DNA of 64,000 nucleotides from Pseudoalteromonas sp. '520P1 No. 423' (GTDB lineage Bacteria; Pseudomonadota; Gammaproteobacteria; Enterobacterales; Alteromonadaceae), in assembly GCF_001269985.1 (NCBI RefSeq), contig NZ_BBZB01000001.1:682001-746000 (forward strand). The letters run 5' to 3'. Position numbers and translations under genes: made by a program. Under the pieces are notes generated by a model. The model was not told the origin of the DNA. It made no database searches and was given only the letters and a program-made list of their open reading frames with translations. Below are positions 27,474 to 36,428 of the stretch, one piece after another; positions within the stretch are counted from its first letter, which is position 1; every line of letters starts with the position of its first letter.

Positions 27474-28103
27474 ATGACTGTGCATGTTGAAAACAATCAA
27501 GAAATAGGATGTTTCATTATTGTGGCAACCGTGGTTTCGCAGTTAGATATCATTCTTGTCGAAGCCAAAAATTTATCTTTAGCTGCAAAAAATGCACGTG
27601 TAGTTGCCATTCGAGCGGGAGAGGCGGCTTTAGGTTTTAAATCCATCACAAATTTTATTGATGAGTTTTCGACTAAAACCATACAAACAACCCAAGAAAT
27701 CAATCAGCATTCAAACTTGTTATTTAAACTTGCTTTAGAGCAATTAAGAGCTTCTCAATTTGAGCACCATATTAATCGTGCTTACTCATTAAATGATAAA
27801 AACCATGTTGAAATTAAAAGAATTAAAAATGAATCAACGCAAATTTTTAGGGAGAGTTTAACGCGCTTTAATAGTGAAATGCAGGCGCTAACGTTGCAGT
27901 TTGAAGAAATAAGACAGCAAATGCGGGCCGCTGAGTATATCGCGGTTACCTCTAGGGTGGAGGCTTCTCAAGCAGGTGAATATTGCGATAGCTTAGAGTC
28001 AGTATCTGATTATATCGCTTCGGCTGCACTAAGAATAAAATCAGCCATTTCGATTAATTTGAGCACCTTATCTCAATTAAAACGTATAAAAGTGAGGGGA
28101 TAA
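27474..28103 (+). CDS. Soluble chemoreceptor-tip-like coiled-coil protein
   Basis: 209 residues from ATG 27474; an open frame reaches a TTG 42 bases earlier, but its extra 14 residues look unlike a protein start. There is no membrane helix or sensor domain. Residues 24-75 read like a chemoreceptor signalling hairpin (LSLAAKNARVVAIRAGEAALGF against the classical NLLALNAAIEAARAGE..GRGF). A second, weaker copy occurs at about residues 157-190 (YIAVTSRVEASQAGEYCDSL). The rest is helical. The family is not one I can name; a role in chemotaxis-like signalling is inferred. An ODP-type di-iron protein follows 34 bases downstream. Confidence 0.72.
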   Translation: MTVHVENNQEIGCFIIVATVVSQLDIILVEAKNLSLAAKNARVVAIRAGEAALGFKSITNFIDEFSTKTIQTTQEINQHSNLLFKLALEQLRASQFEHHINRAYSLNDKNHVEIKRIKNESTQIFRESLTRFNSEMQALTLQFEEIRQQMRAAEYIAVTSRVEASQAGEYCDSLESVSDYIASAALRIKSAISINLSTLSQLKRIKVRG

Positions 28104-28137
28104 CGAACATTAACTTAGATTAATAATGGAATAAAAA

Positions 28138-28866
28138 ATGAAATCAAGTGTAATTTATGAAGGAAAGCATCATAAGTGGGTTGTGTTTGGTAGAGATGAA
28201 TCAAAGCCAGAAAAAATAATAGATACCAATCAATATTTAATTTGTACAGATACTGAGTCTATGTTGCTGGATCCTGGCGGTATAGAGCTTTTTTCTTCTA
28301 TGTTGACCGGGATATTAGGTTATACAGAGCTAAGTAAACTAACAACTTTATTTGCCTCGCATCAAGACCCCGACATTATTTCCTCTTTAGGTTTATGGGA
28401 TAAAACAATTCCTAAAGCCAAGCTATATGCTCCTGGGTTATGGGAAGGGTTTATTCGTCATTTTGGCATGGAAAATATTGAATTTATGGCGGTGAAAGAT
28501 GAGGGGGGAGAAATAAAATTAGGCAGTAATAACTTTAGATTGATCCCCGCGCATTATTTGCATTCATCGGGTAATTTTAATGTTTATGACCCTGAGGCTA
28601 AAATATTGATGAGTGGTGACTTAGGCGCTTCGCTTGAAAAAGGTGATGTGCCCATGTTTGTTGACGATTTTGGCGATCATGTTGCGCATATAGAATACTT
28701 TCACCGCCGTTGGATGCCTTCAAATCGGGCTAAAATGAATTGGATAGCAAGGGTTAAAGAGCTCGATATAAAAATTATGGCGCCACAGCATGGCCGAATA
28801 TTTAAAGATGACGCAGTGCAGGAGTTTTTAGCTTGGTTTGAAAAGCTAGATGTAGGTTGTGCTTAA
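28138..28866 (+). CDS. ODP-type di-iron metallo-beta-lactamase-fold protein
   Basis: 242 residues, the metallo-beta-lactamase fold without flavodoxin domain. Ligand motifs: HQDPD (H75, D77, D79), LHSSGNF (H143), SGDLG (D161) and APQHG (H218). HxDxD in place of the HxExDH of flavodiiron proteins is what I recall for oxygen-binding di-iron proteins (ODP) that act as oxygen or iron sensors for cytoplasmic chemoreceptors in spirochaetes. Here the gene follows a chemoreceptor-like gene, consistent with that role. A simple reductase or hydrolase is the alternative. Confidence 0.82.
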   Translation: MKSSVIYEGKHHKWVVFGRDESKPEKIIDTNQYLICTDTESMLLDPGGIELFSSMLTGILGYTELSKLTTLFASHQDPDIISSLGLWDKTIPKAKLYAPGLWEGFIRHFGMENIEFMAVKDEGGEIKLGSNNFRLIPAHYLHSSGNFNVYDPEAKILMSGDLGASLEKGDVPMFVDDFGDHVAHIEYFHRRWMPSNRAKMNWIARVKELDIKIMAPQHGRIFKDDAVQEFLAWFEKLDVGCA

Positions 28867-28903
28867 TTTTATAGATTGTTAAATTTCATTACTTTTAATT
28901 ATC

Positions 28904-28930
28904 AAGGCCTATTTTATAGGTCTTTTTTAT
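28904..28930 (+). terminator. Rho-independent terminator
   Basis: AAGGCCTAT pairs with ATAGGTCTT (one G-T pair) around a TTT loop, followed by TTTTTAT; 37 bases after the ODP-type gene. Confidence 0.8.
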
Positions 28931-28994
28931 TTGTTGAATTAAAACGGTAAATAAAGGATGCTATGTTTTAGGATCATTTTTAGGATTATATGAC

Positions 28995-29330
28995 ATGAGA
29001 ATAATAAAAGTGAGTTTATTATCTATGTTATCTATTGGAACATTAGTTCAAGCGGATGTATTACATGATTTTGATCATGGTGTAAATTATGAGCAAGTGA
29101 AATTATCTGAAAATAAATATCAATTAGAAATTCGCTCAGACTCTTATCATCATTTTAATCAGCAAAGTACTTTTCTATTGCGCCATAGTGCTAGATTATG
29201 CCATCGTAAAAGTTATACATTGAAAGTTTTATCAGGAGTGCAGAAATTTGATTCGATGCCTACGACTCCTCGCGCTCTGCAACAGAATCTAAAAGTAATA
29301 GTTTCATGTGAACAGAGCGATAATAAATAA
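28995..29330 (+). CDS. Small exported protein of unknown function
   Basis: 111 residues with a signal peptide (residues 1-20, cleavage near VQA). The mature part has many His and Gln and two Cys (SARLCHRKSY and VIVSCEQ). No family recognised. It is convergent with the next exported-protein gene, the two stops being 6 bases apart. Confidence 0.6.
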   Translation: MRIIKVSLLSMLSIGTLVQADVLHDFDHGVNYEQVKLSENKYQLEIRSDSYHHFNQQSTFLLRHSARLCHRKSYTLKVLSGVQKFDSMPTTPRALQQNLKVIVSCEQSDNK

Positions 29331-29336
29331 AAAGGA

Positions 29337-29927
29337 TTAGTCTTTGTAGCCCCAAGGTGCAGCTGGTGGTGTGATTGCTTTTGATAAATCGAAATCTACT
29401 CTAAAGTCTCTTCCTTCTCGTGTTAAGCGATAAGTAAATTTCTCTGGGTAGATATACATATGCCATGTATTCGCTGTAGATTGTGGAATACCTGATTTTA
29501 TAAATAACTCTTTAGAGTATTGGTCAGCTGGAAATGACTGAGCCTGTGCCCAACCGCCATCTACAGTATGGCCACCGTACATAGTTGAAGTATCATTTGA
29601 ACCATCTTCATGACGATGATCATGTTTTAAAGATAGGCCCGAACCTGTTTTAGTTATTATCCAAGTACGAGATGCATCTTTACCAACGTGAAAAGGAACT
29701 TGTAGTTCGGTGTCATTACAGCGGCGTACATGCATGATTAAATCATTATTACTGAAGCTATCGTCACTACTGCCGCCAGCAGTTACTTTTCCTAAAAATG
29801 CCTTACCACAATGTTTTGATATTGCGTTAAAAAACTGATCATGTGTATCAATAGATACTAATGGTGCAGGGCTTGATAAAGCAGAAGTTGAACTTAGTAA
29901 TAAAGATGTAAAGATGATTTTTTTCAT
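29337..29927 (-). CDS. Exported hypothetical protein
   Basis: 196 residues, signal peptide (cleavage near ALS-SPAP). It contains CGKAFLGKV, HVRRC, SLKHDHRHEDGS, TMYGGHTVDGG and a C-terminal TYRLTREGRDFRVDFDLS; I recall a family of exported proteins of this type in gammaproteobacteria without assigned function. The two Cys could form a disulfide. No partner genes. Confidence 0.7.
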   Translation of the reverse strand: MKKIIFTSLLLSSTSALSSPAPLVSIDTHDQFFNAISKHCGKAFLGKVTAGGSSDDSFSNNDLIMHVRRCNDTELQVPFHVGKDASRTWIITKTGSGLSLKHDHRHEDGSNDTSTMYGGHTVDGGWAQAQSFPADQYSKELFIKSGIPQSTANTWHMYIYPEKFTYRLTREGRDFRVDFDLSKAITPPAAPWGYKD

Positions 29928-30043
29928 TTTTGGCTCATAAATTAACGATCAATGTAGGCTAGCTTATAGATAAAAATAATTGGCGAAAAGTGTTTTATCT
30001 ATTAATTTAAATAAAGAAAAAATAATAAAAAGGAAAAGTAATA

Positions 30044-30838
30044 ATGGCAAAGTTTGATACTCATTTACCAGGTACTTTTTGTTGGCCGGAGCTCAGTACT
30101 ACAAATTGGCAGCAAGGAAAGGCTTTTTATACTCAGTTATTTAATTGGGGATTTGATGACCAGCCTATAGGTGAGAATGTTTTTTATACTATGCTACAGC
30201 AAGATGGCTTAGATATTGGGGCTATGTATCAAATGGAGGCGGCACAGCAAGAGTCGGGTATGCCGAGCCATTGGTTAAATTACATTGCAGTAGATGATGT
30301 CGACCTCATGACTGAAAAAGCAAAAAAGCTCAATGCTGAAGTTATTTGCGGGCCTATGAATTTAGGTGATGCAGGCAAGATGAGTTTAATGGTTGAACCA
30401 GGTGGTGCTATGTTTGGGCTTTGGCAAGGTGCGGAACACCCCAGGGCACGTAAACTTAAAGAACCTGGTACTATGGTTTGGAATGAATTAGCGACAAAAA
30501 ACGCGAATAAAAGTAAGGCCTTTTATTGCGACTTATTTGACTGGCAGGTTAAAGATCAAGATATGCAAGGAATGGCTTATTCTTTATTTTTCATTAGAGA
30601 TCAAGAAGAGCCTGTTGCTGGTATGATGACAATGACTGATGAGTGGCCTGAAGATATCCCTGCTCATTGGATGATATATTTTGCTGTCACTGATTGCGAT
30701 GCATATATAGAAAAAGCTAAAAACCTAGGTGCTAATATTTGTGTTGAAGCAACAGATGTTCCTGGAGTGGGTCGCTTTAGTGTTATTACTGATCCACAAG
30801 GCGCAGTATTTTCTATAATACAGAGCGAAACCCCATAA
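30044..30838 (+). CDS. Two-domain VOC (glyoxalase/bleomycin-resistance fold) protein
   Basis: 264 residues built from two VOC modules, 1-125 and 135-262, each beginning with a family-type segment (FCWPELSTTNWQQGKAFY and MVWNELATKNANKSKAFY) and ending in a GGAxFGLWQ or GAVFSIIQ strand. Such tandem VOC proteins resemble the CFP30 and hydroxylase-like group; the substrate is unknown. Cytoplasmic. AAGGAAAAG precedes the ATG; a clear terminator follows. Confidence 0.85.
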   Translation: MAKFDTHLPGTFCWPELSTTNWQQGKAFYTQLFNWGFDDQPIGENVFYTMLQQDGLDIGAMYQMEAAQQESGMPSHWLNYIAVDDVDLMTEKAKKLNAEVICGPMNLGDAGKMSLMVEPGGAMFGLWQGAEHPRARKLKEPGTMVWNELATKNANKSKAFYCDLFDWQVKDQDMQGMAYSLFFIRDQEEPVAGMMTMTDEWPEDIPAHWMIYFAVTDCDAYIEKAKNLGANICVEATDVPGVGRFSVITDPQGAVFSIIQSETP

Positions 30839-30856
30839 TTTTTCCAAATAAATTCT

Positions 30857-30885
30857 AAAGGTACTCAATTGAGTGCCTTTTTTAT
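30857..30885 (+). terminator. Rho-independent terminator
   Basis: AAAGGTACTC/GAGTGCCTTT (one G-T pair) with an AATT loop and a TTTTT tail, 18 bases after the VOC gene. Confidence 0.85.
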
Positions 30886-30953
30886 TATGAAGTGGCACAA
30901 TCTGGTATGATCCAATTATTATTTTTAAAGATATTTCTGATTAGGAATTAATT

Positions 30954-31316
30954 ATGGATTTAGCGCTAGGAACCAACCTCACATTACCTTTATTTTTGCT
31001 TGATGAAACATTACAGAATAGAGATCCAGAACAGCCTGATTTCTCAATTGATATAATATTAGATGAAGATCTAGTATCTCATATGTGCCAAGCGCCAGAA
31101 GCCGATAGCAGTATTGCTATTTATATTAATCAATATCAATTAATTGATATGCCAGCTGAATTTAAACTACTTGGAGATGAGCATGTGGCACAAATGCAAG
31201 TGACTCAAGGGCCGAGTATTGCTGCGATTGTTATTTTCCCTGATGGTAAAACATTTGTATCTCCGCAAATGGATTTTTTACCTACCTTTGATATGGATGT
31301 AGAGGGCGAGGAATAA
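30954..31316 (+). CDS. Hypothetical acidic protein
   Basis: 120 residues, strongly acidic, no signal or membrane helix. It shows alternating hydrophobic strands (FSIDIILDEDLV, AIYINQYQLIDMP, AAIVIFPDGKTFVSP). Not recognised. AGGAATTA precedes the ATG. It ends 1 base before the decayed isomerase gene begins, so the two may once have shared a transcript. Confidence 0.6.
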   Translation: MDLALGTNLTLPLFLLDETLQNRDPEQPDFSIDIILDEDLVSHMCQAPEADSSIAIYINQYQLIDMPAEFKLLGDEHVAQMQVTQGPSIAAIVIFPDGKTFVSPQMDFLPTFDMDVEGEE

Positions 31317-31317
31317 A

Positions 31318-33538
31318 GTGAAAAAAAGCTCGTTTTATTATTTACAATCAAGGTTTTAAGTGGTTTTTACGTATGTGGTATACATCAATATGACACCTTA
31401 TTTGGTAAAGCGAGTATTCAAGAACGAAGGGTTGATCCTGACTCAGTTGAAGGTAGACATTTTTCGCAGTCAGTTCAACCGATATTAGAGTCAAGATCTG
31501 TGGTTTGCCACGGATGTTATGATGCGCCATGTCAATTAAAGCTGTCATCAGCACAAGGGATAGAGCGCGGTATTTCAAATCAGCTAGTTTATGATGGTGC
31601 TCGCTTATTAGCTGAAAAACCAAACCGATTATTTATAGATGGTCAAAATACGCAAGACTGGAGAGAGCGAGGTTTTTCACCCGTGCTTAATGAGCGTATG
31701 CAAACCGAAGAAGCAAATTTAGCAGGCAGTGTTTTATATAATTCCTTATTGCTAAAACAAAGCTTTCCTCTGCCAAGTAATCATATTTTACCTAAAGAAT
31801 TTGATTTTTCGTTAGAGCGTGTTCAAACATGCGCACCTATAGATCAATTTCTTCAAGTATAAAATAATAAACCATTATCTGGCATGCCATATGGTTTACC
31901 TGCTATTAACCATACAGAGTTTAAAGCTATTGAGCATTGGTTGAAAACGGGCAGCAAAATGCCGAAGCCTGATAAACTAAATATAGATTTACAACAAGAA
32001 GTTGATAAATGGGAGTCATTTTTAAATCAAGATTCTTTAAAGCATCAATTAGCCTCAAGATATATGTTATGAACATTGGTTTTTAGCACATATCTATTTT
32101 CCTAAAGTAGACGACACAATATTTTTTAAATTGGTACGTTCAAAAACACATTTACCTTTAGCATTAAATGATAAAAAGATAACTCGGCTTTTTGAACAAT
32201 TTATTACCGCTGATTATAAAATATCTCAATTGCCAAGTTATGATATTGAATCGGCATCAAATCCTTTTAAAACTTTTGCAGCATTACCCGTTAAAAGTAA
32301 ATATCAATTTATGTTAGATGAAGCACAATTGATTATTATGGGTTTTATTAAAGGTCCAGTTTGTCGAGGGCAAGTAGCACTCAATGTTATAAACGATCAT
32401 TTTTGGGTGATGTTTATAGATCCTACGCTTAATAGTTCTTTAGATGCAAACCAGTTTTTAGCAGAGCAAACTCATGATTTAGCGCTACCAGCGCAAGAAC
32501 AAAGCAATACATTGCCCATTTTTAGTTGGCTGAAATACTCAAAGTCACGAGATAATTATTTAACAGCAAAAGCAAAGTTAGCAAATAAAGTATTTAAGCA
32601 AGGAGAGCATTTAAATACAGATTTACTTTGGCATGGTAAAGGCACTAATGATAATGCAGCTTTAACGATATTCCGTCATTTTGATAGTGCTACTGTATTA
32701 AAGGGTTTTGTAGGTCAAGCACCAAAACAGCTTGGATAATAGATTATGCACTATTTGAGCGCATTCATTACCTACTAGTGGCAGGTTATGATGTTTATGG
32801 CAATGTAGGTCGTCAGTTATTAACGCGTTTATATATGGATTTTTTACGTATCGAAGATGAAGGCAGCTTTTTAGCGCTTTTACCAAGTGAAAGTAGACAA
32901 GATATAAAATCACATTGGTATCGTGATGCAACACTAAGTTTAATTAATTTTTTGCAAAGAAATAAACAAGGATTTGAGCAAGAAACCGGTATTGAATATC
33001 TTACTGACGATCCACAAAAAGAGCTGTATCAAAAAATACAAAAAACATAAAATCTGTATTAAATACGCAATATAAAATGGATCAGCAGCAAGACTCTATG
33101 GGGCTATTGCAGCTTGAACATATGCCCGCTCAGGCAATAAATTTATTGCCGCAAGTCTCGTTTATTATGGTTGAAGATGATAATACATATCGAGGTTATA
33201 CGGCATTGCATCATAATGCGCATTTTAATATCACAAGTCTATTAAATGAAAAAGGTCAAACAGCCTATAAAGAAGATACGCTAAGTCTACTACCTGGGTT
33301 TGTGGGAGATTATCCTAGTGCGATTTGGTATTTGAAAAAGCATCAACTCGCGGATTTCATAACGCAGTTACAGGCTATGAAAAGCGAAAACGATTATTTT
33401 GCTCTTAAATCGACATATGGCATTAGGCGAACACATATCGATTTTTGGTATTACAGTGATTTATTACATAAGATCGCAAAGCAATACAAAGGTATTGAAT
33501 TTGGACTGTTTGATTATAATCGACTCGAAAATAGGTAA
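31318..33538 (+). pseudogene. cti: Decayed fatty-acid cis/trans isomerase
   Basis: Reconstructed by joining frames, this is a near full-length (about 740 codons) Cti, the periplasmic heme enzyme that converts cis to trans unsaturated fatty acids in membrane lipids under stress. Recognisable pieces: YDTLFGKASIQERRVDP, VCHGCYDAPCQL, GMPYGLP, EHWFLAHIYFP, GPVCRGQVALNVI, FRHFDSATVLKGFVG, YDVYGNVGRQLLTRLYMDF and YGIRRTHIDFWYYSDLLH. Damage: a frameshift in the A-run after the GTG start, an in-frame TAA at 31860-31862, and frameshifts near 32070, 32730 and 33050. The c-type heme motif CxxCH has become SVVCH, losing one heme-attachment cysteine. Confidence 0.88.
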
Positions 33539-33676
33539 GTATTAATTTACAAAGTGTAGTAAATTTGAAATACTAGTTTATTATATTTTTGTAAATAATT
33601 TGCTAACACTTGATCTTTAGGTACATAATTTGGCAGAATTAGAACTGCAATTGTGTATGATAAAATGAGAATTAAA

Positions 33677-34171
33677 ATGAAATACTTTCTAATTGTACTG
33701 TTGTTGATTTCTGGTTTTGCATCTGCTGAAAAACAAGTAAGTAAATGCATTAGCTCTTCAGGTGAAATGCGTTATACAACAAGAGGATGTAGTTCTGGTG
33801 AGCGTGAAATAGCGATCAAAAAAGATCAATCACTGATGCAATTTGCTCAAAAGGCAAAATCACAACGGGCTGAAAAATCAGAAGATTTTTATAATTCAGA
33901 TTTATCTTATTATTTAAAAGAAAACTTTGCTAATACTGATTGGTCTGAAAATGTTGAGCGTAGCTTTTTAGAACATAAAGAAGCGGTTGTGATTGTTGAT
34001 AGCTTCAGATTGCATAAATTAGAAGAGATTTGTAGTGCAACTATGGGTTGGATTGAAAAATATCCACACCCAAGATTTGAGTTAGATTCTATGCGGTTTG
34101 AATTCAATACTGGTGAAAGCTTTAAGTCACGTTACGTGATAGTGAATGAATGTGACTTTGAGTTAAGGTAG
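33677..34171 (+). CDS. Exported DUF4124-like protein
   Basis: 164 residues from the third in-frame ATG (33677), which starts a clean signal peptide MKYFLIVLLLISGFASA. The mature start KQVSKCISSSGEMRYTTRGC is like DUF4124 (a short beta domain with K(C/W).d.nG...Y). The remainder has a helical part and two more cysteines (LEEICSA, VNECDFELR), making two probable disulfides. Function unknown; periplasmic. It ends 130 bases before the dUTPase gene. Confidence 0.65.
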   Translation: MKYFLIVLLLISGFASAEKQVSKCISSSGEMRYTTRGCSSGEREIAIKKDQSLMQFAQKAKSQRAEKSEDFYNSDLSYYLKENFANTDWSENVERSFLEHKEAVVIVDSFRLHKLEEICSATMGWIEKYPHPRFELDSMRFEFNTGESFKSRYVIVNECDFELR

Positions 34172-34300
34172 CTTAAAGCGTTTAATTTTGCCAAATTATA
34201 TTAGACAAAATCATATGCATTGAGCTGACCTTAGCTGGGTGCATAATCATGCTAGATAAATTATAATTCCCCTCGTAAATCCATAAATAGAGAATTAAGA

Positions 34301-34921
34301 ATGTCTGTAGATGCGAATAAAATTGCGATTATGCTTGAAATGCAAAACGCAATGAATACCAAAATTCATGAAAAATGGTTTGAGCAAGGATTTGAATGGA
34401 ATCGTGCTATTTGGGTTGAGTGTGCTGAAATGCTTGATCATTATGGTTGGAAGTGGTGGAAAAAACAGTCTCCAGATACTGATCAAGTAATTTTAGAGCT
34501 TGTTGATATCTTTCATTTTGGTTTAGCATTACGCATTGATGGTAAAACATCTTATCAAGATTTAGCTAATTCAATACTAGCTGAAATGTCTGAACCTAAA
34601 CTTGCAGATGACTTCAAGCAAACTTTAGAGTTATTAGCCGCTGCTGCTGTAGCCAATAAAGAGTTTGATGCTGCTGCTTTTGCTGGTTGTATGCAACAAA
34701 TTGGCATGGATTTAAATGATTTATTTAGAGGTTATGTAGGTAAAAATACGCTTAATTTCTTTAGACAAGATCATGGTTATAAAGATGGTAGCTACATTAA
34801 AGTGTGGAATGGCCAAGAAGATAACGAACATTTAGTAGAAGTGGTTAAGTCACTAGATACTGAACATCCTGATTTCTCAAAATTAGTATACCAAGGTTTA
34901 GAAGCTAGATACCCAGCTTAA
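34301..34921 (+). CDS. Dimeric dUTP diphosphatase
   Basis: 206 residues, the all-alpha MazG-related dUTPase type, not the trimeric Dut. It hydrolyses dUTP to dUMP and pyrophosphate, keeping uracil out of DNA. Visible: NRAIWVECAEMLDHYGWKWWKK and LELVDIFHFGLALRID with the metal-binding Glu/Asp of the ExxE and ExxD pair. Cytoplasmic, single gene, good terminator after it. Confidence 0.9.
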   Translation: MSVDANKIAIMLEMQNAMNTKIHEKWFEQGFEWNRAIWVECAEMLDHYGWKWWKKQSPDTDQVILELVDIFHFGLALRIDGKTSYQDLANSILAEMSEPKLADDFKQTLELLAAAAVANKEFDAAAFAGCMQQIGMDLNDLFRGYVGKNTLNFFRQDHGYKDGSYIKVWNGQEDNEHLVEVVKSLDTEHPDFSKLVYQGLEARYPA

Positions 34922-34947
34922 AACCTGTAGGATCAGCTATTAAAAAT

Positions 34948-34984
34948 AACCAACATAACTTGATTTGAGTGTGTTGGTTTTTTA
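34948..34984 (+). terminator. Rho-independent terminator of the dUTPase gene
   Basis: AACCAACA (34948-34955) pairs with TGTTGGTT (34972-34979) around a 16-base loop, followed by TTTTTT. Confidence 0.75.
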
Positions 34985-34988
34985 CTTT

Positions 34989-35044
34989 TAGAACCTAGAA
35001 CCTAGAACCTAGAACCTAGAACCTAGAACCTAGAACCTAGAACC
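34989..35044 (+). repeat. Heptamer tandem repeat TAGAACC x 8
   Basis: Exactly eight uninterrupted, identical copies of the 7-base unit (56 bases), between the convergent dUTPase and metalloprotease genes. Perfect identity indicates recent expansion by slippage or active maintenance. Confidence 0.97.
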
Positions 35045-35111
35045 TTACCTCATATTTTAAAAAAGACACTAAAGATATTTATAAATATGTGAGGTATTAG
35101 ACTTATTTTGA

Positions 35112-35990
35112 CTATATTTGTTGGGCAAATTTTTGTGCTGTAAAAGGTGAGGTGGCTGCGTGGTAAAAGTTAGCGATGCGTTCAGCTCTTTCGTTTATTG
35201 ATGTATCCCTTTGAGATAATAAACTCTCTTTTTTTTGCGGTTCTTCATTATTTTCTTTTAATGATTTTTCATCTGATTTTAATCTTTCATCTTCAGTGGC
35301 ATCACTTTTTTTGTCTAGCTTAGCGTTTTCTTTAGTTAGCTCAGCTTGCGCTACAGAAATTTTTTGAGTGGCATCAGCTGCGATAGCGCGATCAGCACTT
35401 GATGGCTCTGCGGGAGCAAGGGCTGCAGCTTGCACTTGCTGCATTTTATTTATAGTAGCTTGAGGATCATTTGGGATAACTGAGATATCAATAGGTACTT
35501 CACCACCAACAGCATAATTAGCGCCATCGGGACCTCGTTGGTATTCATAGCTCGGTGAGCCTGCGTATTGTCCGCCAACAGCTGCATGGGCATTCTCATG
35601 GTTACGAACTTCAGTATCTCGCGCTTTAAGTTCTTTTATTTGTTGTAATTCAAGTTTTTCAACTTCTTGCTTTTTATCTTGCTGTTTTTCTTTTTGCTCT
35701 TCCTGTTGTTGATTTTTTTCCTCTTCTTTTTTAGATTCGTTTTCTTTCTCTTCTTCTATTCTTTTATTCGTAGCCTCTTCACTGAATAACACTTCTTGAT
35801 TTTCACTAACGGATTGACCCGGTAATTTGGCTTTATCTGAATCACCTGCCAATTTAGACTCGGCAGGAGAGGCTTGCGGTTTTACTGTTTCTTGTATAAG
35901 TTCTCTTTTTTGATTGTCACGATGCGCAGTCTCAGTATGTACATTGGCTGTATTTAGATTAACTGGAGGAGGCGTCGTAACAATATTCAT
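35112..35990 (-). CDS. Putative metalloprotease-like protein, SprA-related family
   Basis: 292 residues. Residues 1-125 are highly charged, coiled and Glu/Lys/Gln rich. The conserved core RDTEVRNHENAHAAVGGQ, GPDGANYAVGGEVPIDISVIP and ADRAIAADATQ matches the SprA-related (PF12118) family, often labelled a putative metalloprotease because of HENAH, an HExxH-like motif with Asn in third place. The proteolytic activity is unproven. No signal peptide. It lies 9 bases after the small protein gene upstream, so the two form an operon. Confidence 0.82.
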   Translation of the reverse strand: MNIVTTPPPVNLNTANVHTETAHRDNQKRELIQETVKPQASPAESKLAGDSDKAKLPGQSVSENQEVLFSEEATNKRIEEEKENESKKEEEKNQQQEEQKEKQQDKKQEVEKLELQQIKELKARDTEVRNHENAHAAVGGQYAGSPSYEYQRGPDGANYAVGGEVPIDISVIPNDPQATINKMQQVQAAALAPAEPSSADRAIAADATQKISVAQAELTKENAKLDKKSDATEDERLKSDEKSLKENNEEPQKKESLLSQRDTSINERAERIANFYHAATSPFTAQKFAQQI

Positions 35991-35999
35991 AAGCGAACT

Positions 36000-36311
36000 T
36001 TAAACTCTTACATCAATTAAAGTACCTAATACTTCATCGGCAGTTTGAATTGTGCTTACATTTGCTTGCGCATTAAATTGCTCAACTTTTAAATTAACTA
36101 ATTCTTCATCAATTTTAGCAGGAGGCTGAGCTGGTTGTGTTATTGCTTCATCAGTACGCGCAGCTTCAAGATTTTGATTTCGATCTATTTGGTTATTTTG
36201 CTGTGCTTGTTGCTCTTGAGCAGCACGGTTGATATTTCTGGATGATTCAGAAATTTCTGCATTTGCTCTTTGAAACCCTTGAACACCGGAATTTAAAGCG
36301 GGGCTAATCAT
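36000..36311 (-). CDS. Small Gln/Asn-rich protein, possibly flagellar-rod-like
   Basis: 103 residues, no signal. N terminus ALNSGVQGFQRANAEISES and C terminus TADEVLGTLIDVRV resemble the paired terminal helices of flagellar rod and hook proteins (FlgG/FlgC style); the centre is Gln/Asn/Ala rich and disordered. Not a member of a family I can name. It is the first gene of a two-gene operon with the SprA-related gene. A role in flagellar or surface-appendage export is inferred from resemblance only. Confidence 0.62.
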   Translation of the reverse strand: MISPALNSGVQGFQRANAEISESSRNINRAAQEQQAQQNNQIDRNQNLEAARTDEAITQPAQPPAKIDEELVNLKVEQFNAQANVSTIQTADEVLGTLIDVRV

Positions 36312-36428
36312 AAAATAACTCCTATAAACGATCTTTCTAACCTAATTATCGCTCAAAAAACGCGCGAAATAAAGTAACAGGTCAAAATAACTAAATACTA
36401 TTTTTTAGCTTGCTTTAATCCACTAATT

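Noticed and set aside
31318..31330. A7 run as a phase-variation switch for cti
   Set aside because: The gene has other frameshifts, a stop and a lost heme cysteine, so toggling this run would not restore it.
34989..35044. Iteron-type replication origin or CRISPR
   Set aside because: The heptamers are contiguous without spacers, with no replication protein gene or DnaA boxes nearby.
35046..35100. ACCTCATATTT...AAATATGTGAGGT as a terminator for the metalloprotease-like gene
   Set aside because: The arms pair only with a bulge and no T run follows in the right direction; too weak to list as a feature.
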